A DNA stretch of 64,000 nucleotides from Capitella teleta (lineage: Eukaryota; Annelida; Polychaeta; Capitellidae), in contig KB298361.1 of the NCBI GenBank assembly GCA_000328365.1, positions 224,069-288,068 on the forward strand. The letters run 5' to 3'. The notes under the pieces were generated by a model that saw nothing but the letters and a program-made list of their open reading frames with translations, was not told the DNA's origin and ran no database searches. Positions 1-12,879 of this stretch are shown one piece after another. Made by a program: the position numbers and the translations under genes. Position 1 is the first letter of the stretch; each line of letters begins with the position of its first letter.

Positions 1-1454
1 ACCATAGGTCCACACAAGAACAGGACCCGTAATTGGCCAAAATTGGATGCCCAGGATCAAGAAGTCCGGCAGCATCCGACCAAACGTCGCTATCGGACAA
101 TTCTTGGAAAAAAAACCCAGCGAGATATCGGGGCATATAGATATTCAAATGAACCTGCGCAGATCTCTTCAGATGAGGCAGTCATCACCTGACCTTGAAT
201 GGATGGGGACACTGCGATGTATTCACACTGGGCGGTCTGAGTTTAATACTAAATCCATTGTATTTAATGCAAACTAAATTATCAATACAAGTAAAACAAG
301 AAGCATGATGAGTCTTAGGTCGGAGCATACCAAAAAAAAAAAAAAAAGAAAAAAGAAAAAAAAAGACTCGTGGGAGTGGGTGGATCTGCTTTGGAGAAGC
401 AAACAGCATTGATTATTGGCTGGTGGTGCAAGGGAGGGGGGGGGGGTCCGTTGGGGCTGTGTCTTCGGTTGATCGTCATCTCGATTTCGGCGAGAGAAGA
501 AAGGGCGACAGAATTGCCTCTTGCCGCATAAAAGGGTTTATGATTCTACAAATCGCATTATCGCCACGCTGTGTTCATTCAACAAATGCACTTTCCTCTA
601 ATCGAACAATATTATGATTGCATCCGTCGACAAAGAGCCGCGCAGAGGATTATGGGATATTCCCACGTGATCCATGCGGCTTGAAATATCCTTGAAGCGG
701 CCTGTGACCGGATTATCGCGTCCTCCTCGGGAATTCTCAGGCGGACACTTCACCCGACTATGATTCCGTCTCCAGTGTTTTCTCCCACAAATTCTACCCT
801 TGAAAAATATTCACTTCTGTTCTTTATATATATATACAAAGTGGGCCAAAAGTAATATCTACAGCATGTTAAAGATCTCACTGCTTTTCAATGGAGAGAA
901 AGCACTGAGAATGTGTTACAAAATAGATCGCAGTATAAAAATCACACAAAGATAAGAGAAATAAATGCTTGGTATGGTTAGTGTAACATGTCATGCTGCT
1001 ATTCACATCATTTCTATTCCAATTTCATCAACATTTACGTCGATTTATCTCAATTAATAGAGTGCACTCATCACTCCGCGATATTTCCACTTTTGACAGC
1101 AAACAGGGCCCCAGAACATGGATAAGCTTCATTGAACGCATAATTAAAGCAACGCTCTCGTACTATTGTTTTGTTTGAGATTGTTATTGTTGTGACAGTA
1201 GCACTAAACTTCGACTAACGTATATCTCCTGAAAAAAGAGCAGAGAGTTTGTATTGAAACGCCATCCAAGAGATGACATTTCTTTATGCTTGTTCAGTGG
1301 CTCATCTGATTCTGCCCTCTTCGCAATCAATCACCACTCGTATATAAATGTTCCTCTCTCATTCAAAATATACTTGGTTTATTTGCATAAAAGGGTGCAG
1401 AATAACATAGTGGATCCATACCAGGCAGTTATGTTTTGGAATAATTGTCACTTA

Positions 1455-1491
<37 letters not shown>

Positions 1492-2996
1492 TGAAGTAGC
1501 TACTTTTGGTCCGCTCTGTACATGTAATTATACATAAATGCTTCTGCAGGGTCAATTTTACTAAGCACTCAATGTACATAGATCTGACGCATGCTCGTGG
1601 GTATGCATGGATACATATTATAATATTCTGGATGTGGTGCAAATAAAACAAATTGAGGGTACAAAGATAAAAACGCCGAGCAATAGATGGCTTTAGTTTG
1701 AAGAGAAAGAGTAAGAAGTCAAGTTATGCGTTCAGTAAACAACGCCAATTGTTGCATTTGTTGAACGACGCTGAATTATGCAAGGACGAAGGACCACGGG
1801 GAGGAACCGTGTTCGCATGATAGGGGTTGAGGTAGAGAGGCATACAAATGAATGCTGTTCATTATGAATGAGCAATTCCATGTCATGCCATGCCTCTCAC
1901 CCCTTCTCTCCTTCTCTTTTAAACCGTTATCACTCACCTCTACGTGACGGTTGCAACGCCCTACAGGACCCTGCCATGACCTCGAGTTAGGCTTATTGCT
2001 AACAGACAGACCCGAATTGTTTATAAGTTACTGCGGATAAACATACGTTAAGCGTTATGGTTGGTTGGTGATCGAGATCAGTAATTGACATGGATGGCTG
2101 ATCGAAGTGACCACAATTTGTATACTGCAGGACACGGTTCTTGCAAACAGAAGCCAACTCTCTCACTCACTCTCTTTCATTGTGCGTCCTGCTTTCAGTC
2201 GGATCTACCAAACATACACTATATGTAATCCTACACCGCATCACTCTACAATTTCGGAAGGTCAAGGTCGCTGCTCTCCAGGTCAATGCTCTTATAAACA
2301 GGCCTTTCTGCTATGACCCCCGGAACTGATAGCCAAAGTCATAACAGCGTCTCACATTATTTTTTCGCAGCCAAAACAGCTCGATCTCCGAAGCAGCTTT
2401 GCTTAAAACTCAACAGTGTGAATTATTCTGATGACTACACGTGAATATTGTATTGTTTATTGCTTGGTCTATCCGGTGTTTGAATGCGTGTGCACGATTA
2501 GCGCATGCGCGCATAGCTAATAAATATAAGACTTATAATTTTATCATTACCTATAATGTTGTGCAATACATATTATTCAGTCAAAACGTTATGACTGAAA
2601 TTTCTTGTTCCTCTTTGCAACGAAAAAGCACTTTTATCTCTCACAGTTGCTTGGACACCTTTGCTTCGTTCAGCATTTTCCGAATTGTGATTATGGTCTT
2701 GTTTCATGCTTTATTTATATTCCTATAATTATACATGTTAAATGATGTATAGATTCTTCTTCAGTAAATTGTTGATCTTTTCGATAATAATTTAATAGCA
2801 TACAATCATGACTGTGCGCAGTTTGCGGCTAATGCTGAGAATAATTCCAATCCAGAAAGAAAGTTGGTCAGTTTGCGCTGGCAATGAGATCAAGTTCACT
2901 CAAAGCTAGTATAACCGACTACCTGCATACGAAAGCACGCGCTACGTGCACATATAATTCACACACACTAGGGTCATGCAACCACGCAGTCATCAC
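1..2996. other. Gene-free flank, 5' end of window
   Basis: I see no ORF here with recognisable protein similarity or convincing splice structure. The stretch holds homopolymer runs (A-rich near 330-363, T-run near 1460-1488) and ordinary AT-rich sequence. The right edge is the 3' flank of the hexokinase gene, which is on the minus strand. Confidence 0.6.
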
Positions 2997-3091
2997 TTTA
3001 TTGCGAGGTGTCTGAGTGAAGCATCCAGCAGTGTAATCCGCACATCAATTAGTGCAAAATGAGGAAGAATGGAGATGTGAGAACATTTATT
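2997..3091 (-). promoter_or_regulatory. Candidate polyadenylation signals of the hexokinase gene
   Basis: On the minus strand AATAAA occurs at 3086-3091, 16 bases past the stop codon, and again at 2997-3002. The second is the more plausible signal because the first would leave almost no 3' UTR. Assigned from motif and position only. Confidence 0.45.
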
Positions 3092-3106
3092 CATCAGTTA
3101 CATGAT

Positions 3107-6100
3107 TTACGCTGATTGGCTTTGCTGTTTGACAGCCACAGCGGCGGCAAACGCTGCTCCCTTGCCACTCCCGTCCACGGCGTCAATCAGCTTCACCTGT
3201 GGGGGCGACGATTACGGTGCAAAACAACGACATTGCTGCCTCAGTCGTACCTGAGTGAGGGGGCAGAGTTCTTCTAACCACAGCGTTATTTTTTCGTGCA
3301 GTTTCGGGTGGTAACGATAGAGGGAGCCGTCGATTGCGACGGTGAGTTCCTGCCATTGCATTCGGCGAATGAACACAGCAAGGGCTGAAGAAGTTATTTC
3401 AGGTGTTTGTGGCTGAGAAAACCAAGTTACTTGTACCTCCGCTGACCACTTGAGCCGTCCTCAAAGTGAGCATGCTGCTGATCTGGCGCATGATGGCCAA
3501 ATCCTGTTCCGTAGCCAGGTGTGTCAGACCTATCTCATCCAAAACTATCGTTTCGTGTCCTCTGTAAACGCAGAATAATAATAACAACACAACCTAAATA
3601 TAGACTGACTTTTCAATGGCAGAGATATGACCGGCTTTGAAAACTCCCCACTGCGAGAGCACGCTTTCTGCCTCGGGTGTAAACAGAACTCCGTTTTGAA
3701 CCAAATCGAGCATAATCAGTCGGCCAAGGTCGCCAACGTAATGTCCAGCGAAAAGCTTCTCAAATCTTTTCACGAGAAAGAAGAAGATAGAACAATGGTG
3801 TCGAATGGGACCGGTGTGCACTGACCCGTATGATCCCACGTGGTTCGAGTGCGCATCCACCGCTGCGTCGTATTTCGTTTTGATGAAGTCAAGAGAACCA
3901 TTGTCACCAAAGGCTCCCCACTCAATGTCTATGACCACCTGGAATTATATAATCACATGATATTGCATCGGATATGAAAAGGAAATGAATTTGCATAAAT
4001 ACAAAATGTCCAGCACCGGCCATAGATTTGGAGATTAGCTTGTATGTTAGTATACACACAGATTCGACGTAAAAAGTAGTCCTTACGTGTCCCCCGTTGC
4101 CATGGCGATGATGGCGGATGGACGCGTATTTTATAAATCGTGCGAAAATGCGAGTCGCTCCGCTTGGCGACACGCTATGACCATTATTTCCACAATGGGG
4201 AGATAGACCGATGTCGTATTTGTGTGTATGTACAAAGAATCTAGAGCTTAAAATATGTCACGGACAGCATGACACCAGCATGCGGAACATGTACCTGGCA
4301 CTACCTGTGGAGGCCACGTGGTCATTATTATACGCACTGTGCCCGCTGGGCGTCATGGAGCAAATGCATCTGAAGACTATTTGCTTTAAATGTGGTCAAT
4401 TGAATGAATTTCCCAGATGAAGTACGTTCTTTGTCTTGACTGTATTTCTTAATCTGGTTAATTAGGTTAACTGGTTAATTTTTATAAGTTAACCGAACTG
4501 ACACAGAATAGCGATTCTACTGACACAGAATAGCGATTCTACTAAGTGTGAATGTATGCTTATTTCTCATAATAATACTTTTACAACAATGAATTTAAAG
4601 AAAAAAAAAAGATCAAACGTAAAGAGTAGGACAGACGTAATGAAACCAAAAATCAAAACTGCAACTGCAATAGAGGAACCAGCACAAATGGAGCATCCGC
4701 TCCCTGCCATTCTTAATGGTGTTGTTAGCCAAATTAAGCAAGTCTGCTATTATAATTATAATAAGTCGTTTCACTCAGTCCGGCTGTAGCGCCTCACACC
4801 TCTGAGATTATTAGCAGGTAACGCCCTGATCCAGACAGACTCATCTGGTGCATGTCATGAGTACAGGGCCAATTGTACTCAGTACTCAAGAGTCAAAATT
4901 GAGGGACCTTCGAGTACTATGACACGAAATCGGCCAAAGTACAACTGCAAAGTGATTTATTAGTTGGACAATCGCTATTCGCATGAATTCCGACGCCCAT
5001 TTTCTCCTATGCGCTGTTTGTATGGCGAACCACGAGCAGACGCTAAGAGCAGAGCAATACTTTTAATGCAAGTTTTGCTTCCGGTAATGTACGTATAATT
5101 ACCTGAAAAGTTCATAAGGTCAGTTGCTATTTATACGCACAAGGACTCAGCATAGCTATACTTACATATAATATGTATATAATTATGGAACGAGTCTGAT
5201 CGGGTATTACAAACTAGATCTGCAATTACTAATGCTGTGAAGGTCAAGTGCAAGGTCACCGAAGCAAACACGCCTGGTGATTGACACCCGGTTGACACGT
5301 GGTTGAATTAATTAATGGACACGTGACTCCCATGCGCGCGGGAACGGCTGCATGGGATTATGAAGTGGTCGCATGCACAGAACTTCATGGCGTGGAATCT
5401 TTAAAAAGATGGCAAAGAGCACGCGGGATGAGTCACGTATCACCACCCAATCACTCGGGTTCGTTTTGCAGATCATTGGCCCAAACCCAGGTGCGCCCGG
5501 AGCAACTTTATAAACTCCCGTGAAACGGAAGTTTCAAACAGAATAGCATTACGGCTGCTGCCTCGGAAAATAAGGTAAGAGTTCCTTTGTTTTAATTTAG
5601 ATTCGATCGTCCATTCCATATTGTAACATTATCAGTAGAAGGCAAATACCAGGGCCAGTAAATATTAGGACATCGTCACCCGCTGTTGAAGCTGTTCAAT
5701 TTGATTACCCTTAAAAATCCCTCTCTCGCTCTGGCTGTGCTTGCTTCTTAATTTCGTTCTTGTTCGATATTTCGAAGATTCTGATGGATAAAGGATTGGC
5801 CATTGGTGACCACATAAACGAGGTTTCTATAGTTCTCCATCCTTTCAATCTGCCTAGTATCCTTCATCACCAGAGTGACGCAAACTGGGAATCTGGGCGC
5901 CATTTTGGGGCCATGAATTAATAAGGGACATTTCTTATATTATTTAACACGGACGATATTTGTTATTTCATCCTCATAATTGCTAAAATTATTATTGTCA
6001 TGTTTATATATGACCCCTCACGCCGAAACCGGCATTAAGTCGCTGAGCATTCCAGAGAAACAAGCCTTGAAAGATCAGATGGGTTCAAAATGTTGATTTT

Positions 6101-8592
6101 CATTTTTTGATGGCAAAATAAAGAAATTATATACCCTTTCTTCACATACAAGAATCGTTTCAGTCTGTAACCAATGAGTTCTGATACTTTGTGTATAATT
6201 AAGCCCATTGTAATGACAGTTTAATTATTATATAAGTTTTTTTTATGCCAACCTTTTAATGCGAATTTCTCATCTTCGATTGTTTGTGGGTTTGACCCTT
6301 AAACAGGCTGTAACGTTTAAACTACTGCTCAGATTTAGATAATTCTTGCGTCAAACGTAATGGAAATTTATATATAAACTATTAGGAATCATTAAAACCT
6401 AAAAATGTGACAATGCGAGTTTCTGCGTGAGGAGTCACACCTCAGGAATGACCTCATCAGAATGAGCGTTACCTGGGGCGATCGACTGTTTCCATTCGGC
6501 TGCCACTTCTTCACGTTCTCCACCCTCTCGACATACGCAGCATTGCATCCAGTTCCTGGAAGAACGGCAAGATAAAGTTGGCTTTACATCGCGGGATGTT
6601 GGTGGCGGGCTCACCTAAGATCATTCCAATGCCACACCTGTGATCCAGGTAAGAGCCAGCAAGCAGTGTGCCTGTCGCATCATTCAGAATCGCCACCACG
6701 TTCACATTGACATCCTGCGCAAAGCAAATCGTTCATATGATAATAAAGTCATAACGTAGTCATAAAGTCATAACGTAGTCATAAAGTCATAACGTTGTGG
6801 CGTTTGCTTTGGGCTCAATCCGCAAAAAGGAGTCTTAAAACCGCATCGACCAATTTGATGTAAGTCATCATGAGTTTTCATGGTCATTCACACTTTTTTT
6901 TTGCCGTGCGTAGACAGAATGTCGTCTGAATGATATCACACAGCCGATGAGTAGGCCAGTCAATACGTATATTCACGTTTAGCTTGAACTTGAGAGATAA
7001 TTCGTATTACGACACATTAGTTACCCAATTCACGATATTATTAGTAACACCATGACGCAATCAATTAACAAAGCAGACGCGTAGATAAATATATTATACA
7101 AAACCCACTAATACATCAGAATCATAATGTTCACAGCAAGCAACTTCATTGCAAATTGATGTACTTCCGTTAAATTCAATTATTCTTATCTGGGAACTTA
7201 TGGGACCACAAAATGCAACTGACGATCATCACGAATCATCGAATTTCGGCTCGGATACCGCCGGATTTAATGGAAGCACAGCCCTCTGCCCTCCCCCACC
7301 CCACTCCGAGAGAATGCAGTCCGAGCAAAAATATCATCCGGATATTTAACCAAGTACATAACAATGCCATACCCCCTTTCGAAACAAAGCATCCTCCAGC
7401 ATTTTTACGGCATCTTCCCCAACGCCATCTGGGCAAGAGAAGCTCTTGGTCCAGGTCCTCAGAATTCCCTTCTTCAGACTCTCTTGTACCATGGGAAACG
7501 AGAAGGTAAAACCTGGAAGTTTCGATTTCAGTTTCATGGTTTCAGTTTCGGTAATGACGGCTCACCAAGCGGGAGCGTTTCACCAAGGAGATTCTTTTCT
7601 GTGAGAAATTTGTGAATGCTGTCGGCAATGTGGTCAAACACCTGGTAAGATTAAATATCACATTCGATGTGGCAATATTACAGACCAGTCCTACCCCGGC
7701 GGACGGACCGCTCAGTGTTTCGTTGGGAAGTTTGTAGAAGTTTGTTGTTGATGTGCAGCGGCCATCTTTCATTGTACACAGCAAAACACGGAAATTGGTG
7801 CCTCCCAGATCTAAGGCGAGGAAATCGCCATTTTCTACAAGAAAAGAACATATCGACGTATAATTTAATCAATTCTGATAACTTGCATTACTTGATAATA
7901 AAAGTTATATATAGATACGTTGTCATGGTGACACGTTGTTTAGATTCCTTATAATCTTTTGATACTCTTATAATATTATGTATATAGTTTCTATTTCTAG
8001 GTGGTGGACGGATAGATGATAATATACATGCAGCAATGCGCTCAAATATGAATGCTTCGTGAGATTACTAAATATTTTTTTGTATTTATATAACATTTTG
8101 GTAACTTGAGACCGTAGAAGTATTCGTACGAGAACTGGAAACTGACTCGAGAACTGGAAACTGACTCTGGAGGGAACCTAGTCATGACCTCACAAGACGA
8201 TTTTCTGTTTAATTTGCCATTAGGAATTTTTTTATTTTTTTTATTTTTTTTTTTATTTATTTTTTTTTTTTTTGTATGTTGTTGTAGGCCCTACACTGTC
8301 AGCGAATGGAGAAATCTCGGACTCATACAACAGTCATGAGCTAGTATTTTTTTAACGGTGAGAACATCAAAGAGTGGATAATCTTTTCAAGAATTTAAGT
8401 AATGATCGAGGTGTGCAACGAACCTGAACCGTCAAGTAAGGTTTGCACGAATGTGTTTTCGTTGAGGATCGGCGTCCTGGAGCGCACTTCGGGGTCTGGG
8501 TGCATCGCGAACTCTATCTCTGTGCTCAACGTCTCCATGAGGCGCTCGATGTTGTTGTCGGTCAAAAGAAACTGATCCGATAATTCGTCCAT
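3107..8592 (-). CDS. HK: Hexokinase, single catalytic domain, 11 exons, complete
   Basis: ATP-dependent phosphorylation of glucose and other hexoses to hexose 6-phosphate, the entry step of glycolysis in the cytosol. Exons in transcript order: 8424-8592, 7695-7834, 7566-7641, 7373-7512, 6615-6714, 6473-6555, 3826-3938, 3610-3765, 3437-3561, 3251-3384, 3107-3196. All phases agree and give 441 residues, the usual size of one hexokinase domain (mammalian HK1-3 carry two). Visible motifs: phosphate-binding DLGGTN at about residue 65, sugar-binding LPLGFTFSFP at about 126, LNDATGT with the catalytic Asp at about 187, EWGAFGDNG, DGSLYRYHP, and adenosine-binding DGSGKGAA near the C-terminus. The N-terminal segment before the first motif is short and lacks the usual MLPTYV stretch, so it is unlikely to carry a mitochondrial-binding peptide. 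Intron 6 is long (about 2.5 kb). The 60-bp intron 3766-3825 is read through in frame if retained. Confidence 0.95.
3939..6472. other. Long hexokinase intron 6
   Basis: This 2.5-kb intron has no recognisable nested gene. It contains a two-copy 22-bp tandem repeat near 4498-4541. Near 5509-5580 there is a plus-strand TATA-like element (CTTTATAAACTCCCG) followed by a donor-like AAG|GTAAGAG, which could mark an antisense start but has no coding support. Confidence 0.5.
6743..6795. repeat. 19-bp tandem repeat, about 2.8 copies
   Basis: The unit is ATAAAGTCATAACGTAGTC, repeated head to tail inside a hexokinase intron. Each unit contains CATAACG, the core of the dispersed motif seen elsewhere in the window. 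Confidence 0.85.
8129..8167. repeat. 19-bp tandem duplication
   Basis: CGAGAACTGGAAACTGACT occurs twice in direct succession within hexokinase intron 1. Poly-T-rich low-complexity sequence follows at about 8228-8275. Confidence 0.75.
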
Positions 8593-10990
8593 CTTGAACA
8601 GAAAAAAAAAAAATGTTATTTCTTTCTTTTGCAGAGGCTGTGAAATCCATGCACATTGTAATTACTGTACTATATATAGCACGTTGATTAAGAATTAATA
8701 GTATTCATTAATTTAATAGTATTGGCTAACATAGTGATAGTAGTACTAGTAGATGAGACATGGTAATCCCAACGTTACCATGAAGCTATCGAAGTGCGTT
8801 ATGATAAGTCAAGAACATGACCAACAAAAGACAATCACAACGCACTCCCATCACACGATACACGACCTCAAAACAAAATCTACAAACACTGGATTGCGTA
8901 ATGAACCTCACAGACTCACCCTCTCTTTTCGATCTTCCGATAAGCAGTTGAGGTCGACACTGCATTTCCTAAGTCCAGTCATTTTTGTTGTAGAACGTAT
9001 TCCGCCGGAGAATATGCCGCATCAACAGCAGCTGCCGCTAATATTATATCGAGATTATTTTGGCCGAAGTCCAAGAGAGATGACTCGCGTGACTGCTCTC
9101 AATGATGGCTCTTTGCTCAGCGATGAGTTCTCAAATCACTGTTTATGGAAAGATTGCAATTGGTGATGAAGTATGAATTGGCAGATATTTTTGTGGTCTC
9201 AGCTATTTATCTCAGTCGGGATTCAGACCATTGACCTATTTTATTATTTGACCTAATTAACAGCGAAAATCCGCTCTCGACTACTTGCATGAGATACACT
9301 GCATGCATGGGTAGACTACTAGATATAAATGTGTCCTAGATATACCATGGCTATAAATCTCTAGGTGATCCCTGGCCTACTAACTCACTTCTCAGTACTC
9401 GTTTTGAATGAATCGTTGTACTCTGAAGTACTGTGGAATCCGCATTTCTAAAATTAACAGGCTGAAAATACACCAAATGACACCAATATGTCAGTGTAAA
9501 GATCTTCTGGGATCACTCTTCGGTAACACACCCACGAGAAGAATCGTGGTGCCGGCCACTGGTCCAGAAGTTGGATGAGCTCCCAATCATATGGGGGTGG
9601 TTTGGTGCCCCCCTCTTCAGTCATGCTGGCTCTCCTGGCTGCCACGTGCTGAACATGAAATCCCAAACAAGCACGCACTCGGGGACCATGTTCCTCGGCC
9701 GTGATGCCGCTGCTGTGCTGTCTACTGGTACACGTGGTGTCTGGTGTTACGACATTCAGCCATTGCTAAATTGATTCAGGAATTCGGCCTTGGTGGATGA
9801 ACTCGAAACGCTGACAAGTTCAATGACAGACTGGTCACCCGATCCTGGTTTTTCGGTGTCCAATATTCGGTGTGGATTTGAAGTTAACTTTACAGGACTC
9901 GACCAAGACCAAAAGACCGTTGTACTCTAACCCACATCGCCTCTCTTGCAATGTGTGCGGTCATTTGCGGCTTAGAACTGCACGCATTCGCCGCTCACCA
10001 TGTCAATTATCAAGACACGATTACATACACCACATTCATCAAGTGTAGTCAAGTGGGCATTCTGGTAGATGGAGTGGTGGATCACCCTCTCATTGTTTGC
10101 GGTATTTAGTTTCCAGGCTCACTGTTTTAGCGTCCACTATATGTCACGTGAAGCTCATCATTCTCCATACGTGTAGCAATTGTGCTCGTTCTCAGCTTTG
10201 GGCATATATTATAAATTAAGGAGGAATACTGACAACTGTTTGTTATCAACGAACGTGGGAGAGAAAGGCCGATCATTCGATGCATAATAATTATGCAAGC
10301 AACTATGGTGCATTGAGATATTTCAACTTTTAATACGAACCCCATGGCGACTGAAAAAGGTGTTGGCTCCATTGCACTTTGACCCCTCACTCTCAGTCAC
10401 TTTGAGGTATACATGGCACACTCAACTACATTTAATTTACATGTAGGCCCATGTCAGTTATCATTAACTTCCATAATCAAATGTCTCATAATTAATAGTG
10501 GGTCATTGAGCGCAATCTATTTGAATAACAAGAAAGTTCAGCCATTATATTTAATGAATAATGAGAAAAATAAGCTGCCGCAATTGAGTCCATTCAGCAG
10601 AGATGCAGATTCCATACTTGCTTGATGATAGTAGCTCGTCACCGTCCACTGCCGCCCATCTCTTTGGTGTGGTCAAGCTGTATCTCGGTGGCTACAATCG
10701 ATAATTCGGACATGAGAGTTCGAGTTCTCTAAATGGTTTGTTTCTTTGCAAAGGGGACATAAGGAGGCAGCTGTTACGCGCAGGTAATTAGCAGAGATTA
10801 CTTCTCCTTCGCCCTCAAAAATCAAAATATCACTGGAACATGATCAAATTACCTTTCGGCGAAAAACACGTTTTCGGTGATTAAACAGAAATGGAAGTAA
10901 TTAGAGCTAATTAAATTCTGTATTATGAAGCAGGAATCAGAGGAGCTCACTTTGACACTAGTTTTAGTTAATTTCATTGTATAGTGATGC
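8593..10990. other. Intergenic region upstream of hexokinase
   Basis: I find no ORF here with family motifs. The longest plus-strand ORF (8753-9166, 137 codons) is compositionally ordinary and lacks splice or domain support. The hexokinase promoter should lie just right of 8592, but no TATA-like element is convincing. Confidence 0.5.
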
Positions 10991-11017
10991 AGCGAAAAAA
11001 TACAAGAGGGTGAAGGT

Positions 11018-11935
11018 TTGGGGAAACGGCTCTATAAGCCGAATGCTCTCAAGACCGAACGCCCTGGGCTGACTATTCGAAAGAAACGCCGTGCATGGCA
11101 ACGGTACATGAAAACAAGGGACGAAGCCAAATATCGAGCCTACACCAAGCTACGAAACAAAGTAAAATCCATCACAAGAAATACTGGGGAAAAAAAATTA
11201 GGAAAAAAGATATCGCCAAGAGGGCGAAGTGTTAGCCTCGAAGTTTCTGGAGTTATGTGAACCTACTCCACTGACAAGAGTCCAGACAGACAACGACCTG
11301 GGTATTATCTGGTCGACTTCTCTCACCCTCAGCGATGAGATTGCTGCCGGGAGAAAAAGGTCAACCAAATTGTTGGTATCATAAGAACTTTCACGCACCT
11401 GGACGCGGATAACTTTACCAGGCTATTCAAGGCTTTTGCTCGCCACATCTTGAATATGCTGCTCCCATATGGTCCTCACTTACAAATAAATACATAAAAT
11501 TCCTTGAAAACGTGCAGAGGAGGGCCACAAAGCAGGTCCCTGGCCTGAAAAACCTCTCCTACCCAGAAAGACTGCAACATCTCAAACTCCCGTCCTTTGT
11601 CTACCGCAGGTTCCGCGGTGACGTCATATATACAAGCTGCTCTCTGGCCTATATGGACACAACTACGCCGACATTATTACCCTCAGAGGAAAGACAACCA
11701 CCCGAAGTTACAATAGACAACTCCTGAGGGAGCTCTCCAGGTCCGCTGTAAAGTGCAATTCTTTCCCCAACGAGTCATCCGGGGCCGGCCCACACTGGAA
11801 CAGCCTGCCGCAATCGTACTAGAAGCCTCATCCCTGAATGCCTTCAAAAATTGCCTTGATGAACACTGGAAACATCTACCCCTAAATTACAACTGGGAAG
11901 ATCCAGCCCCTCTCTCTCTCTCTCACACGCGCGCT
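11018..11935 (+). mobile_element. Decayed non-LTR retrotransposon (LINE) fragment
   Basis: Pieces in several frames match the typical layout of a LINE ORF2 from a jockey/CR1-like element. The first piece (about 11060-11180; KRRAWQRYMKTRDEAKYRAY then LRNKV) resembles the basic, Tyr-rich linker between endonuclease and reverse transcriptase. It jumps at about 11220-11270 to the post-RT region (PTPLTRVQTDNDLGI), then KYIKFLENVQRRATKQVPG and the tail PHWNSLP followed by SSLNAFKNCLDEHW. The RT core is absent, so there is a large internal deletion, plus several frame changes. It ends in a CT/CA-rich tract near 11910-11935. The family call rests on remembered LINE C-terminal patterns. Confidence 0.75.
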
Positions 11936-12859
11936 CATGAAAGTCACCAATGAATTAAGATCTGGTCTTAGAGGCAATGTGCATGCGACCAGTACGTCCT
12001 AAGGTAAGTCCAAATGCTCTCAGATCTCCGTGAGCGTTCGGACTTGTGAGCGTTTCACTCGTTTGGGTGGTGTTGTACGACTGTCCATGGCTCACTCGCC
12101 GGGTCCTCACGGGATAGAGGAGCAGCATACAGCCGAGGCTCACTGCACTTCAGCACATCGACACAAACCGGGTGATGAGCATTCGGACCTGTGAACATCC
12201 GGCCTATATCGACCCTATCCCAAGGTTTGGTAGACGTAAACGTAAGGGGGAAGTATTGGCCGGGAGAGTTGAAAAGTTTGCAGACTCATGCACGGAATGA
12301 AAAAAAGAAAAAATGAAAAAAAAAGGTGAAAAAGAAAATATAAAAAAAATTTAAGACACACGAGCATGACCGAAATAGTCAAATATTGCAAAGCATATTT
12401 CCTAATGATAGGTAAGAAAGAATGGTAAAACCATTCTTATATATTGAAATTCGACCATTTAGGATTAATAGCACACGCGCGCAGTACCGAGTACGTAGTC
12501 TGATGTCACTCAAGCTTCATCGCGTAGACAGTGCAGCGAGTTCAAACATCATCAGTCAATTAAAAATGAGTAATTAAGAATTATTGAGGCCGCACGTAAT
12601 TGATAGACTGATGTGTGGGCCAAATGGCTAATTGGCACCATGCCAAGTGGCCAATGGCACCATGCCAAGTTGCCAACGCAGATTAAAGGAATAAGTGAAA
12701 GGAGCCAATACAGAAGCAGTTTATTTAGTATCTACTTGTAACACGTAAATAATTATATAGTAGGCCTTAGTACAAAATGGGCGTATTCTATCTGACTGTA
12801 AAACGCCAACGATTATGTTGGTTGCTTGCCAACATTCTATACATATTATAATATTATAC

Positions 12860-12879
12860 ATTACTTATATATAAGTAAT
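12860..12879. repeat. Perfect 20-bp AT palindrome in a TA-rich tract
   Basis: ATTACTTATATATAAGTAAT equals its own reverse complement. It lies inside a TATAATAT-rich tract of about 80 bp. Confidence 0.8.

Noticed and set aside
8753-9166. 137-codon plus-strand ORF upstream of hexokinase
   Set aside because: No domain or splice support, and no recognised similarity; not listed as a gene.
10690-10740. Possible tRNA fragment (GGTGGCTACAATCG with GAGAGTTCGAGTTCTCT)
   Set aside because: A T-arm-like hairpin is present but A box, anticodon stem and acceptor stem cannot be paired.
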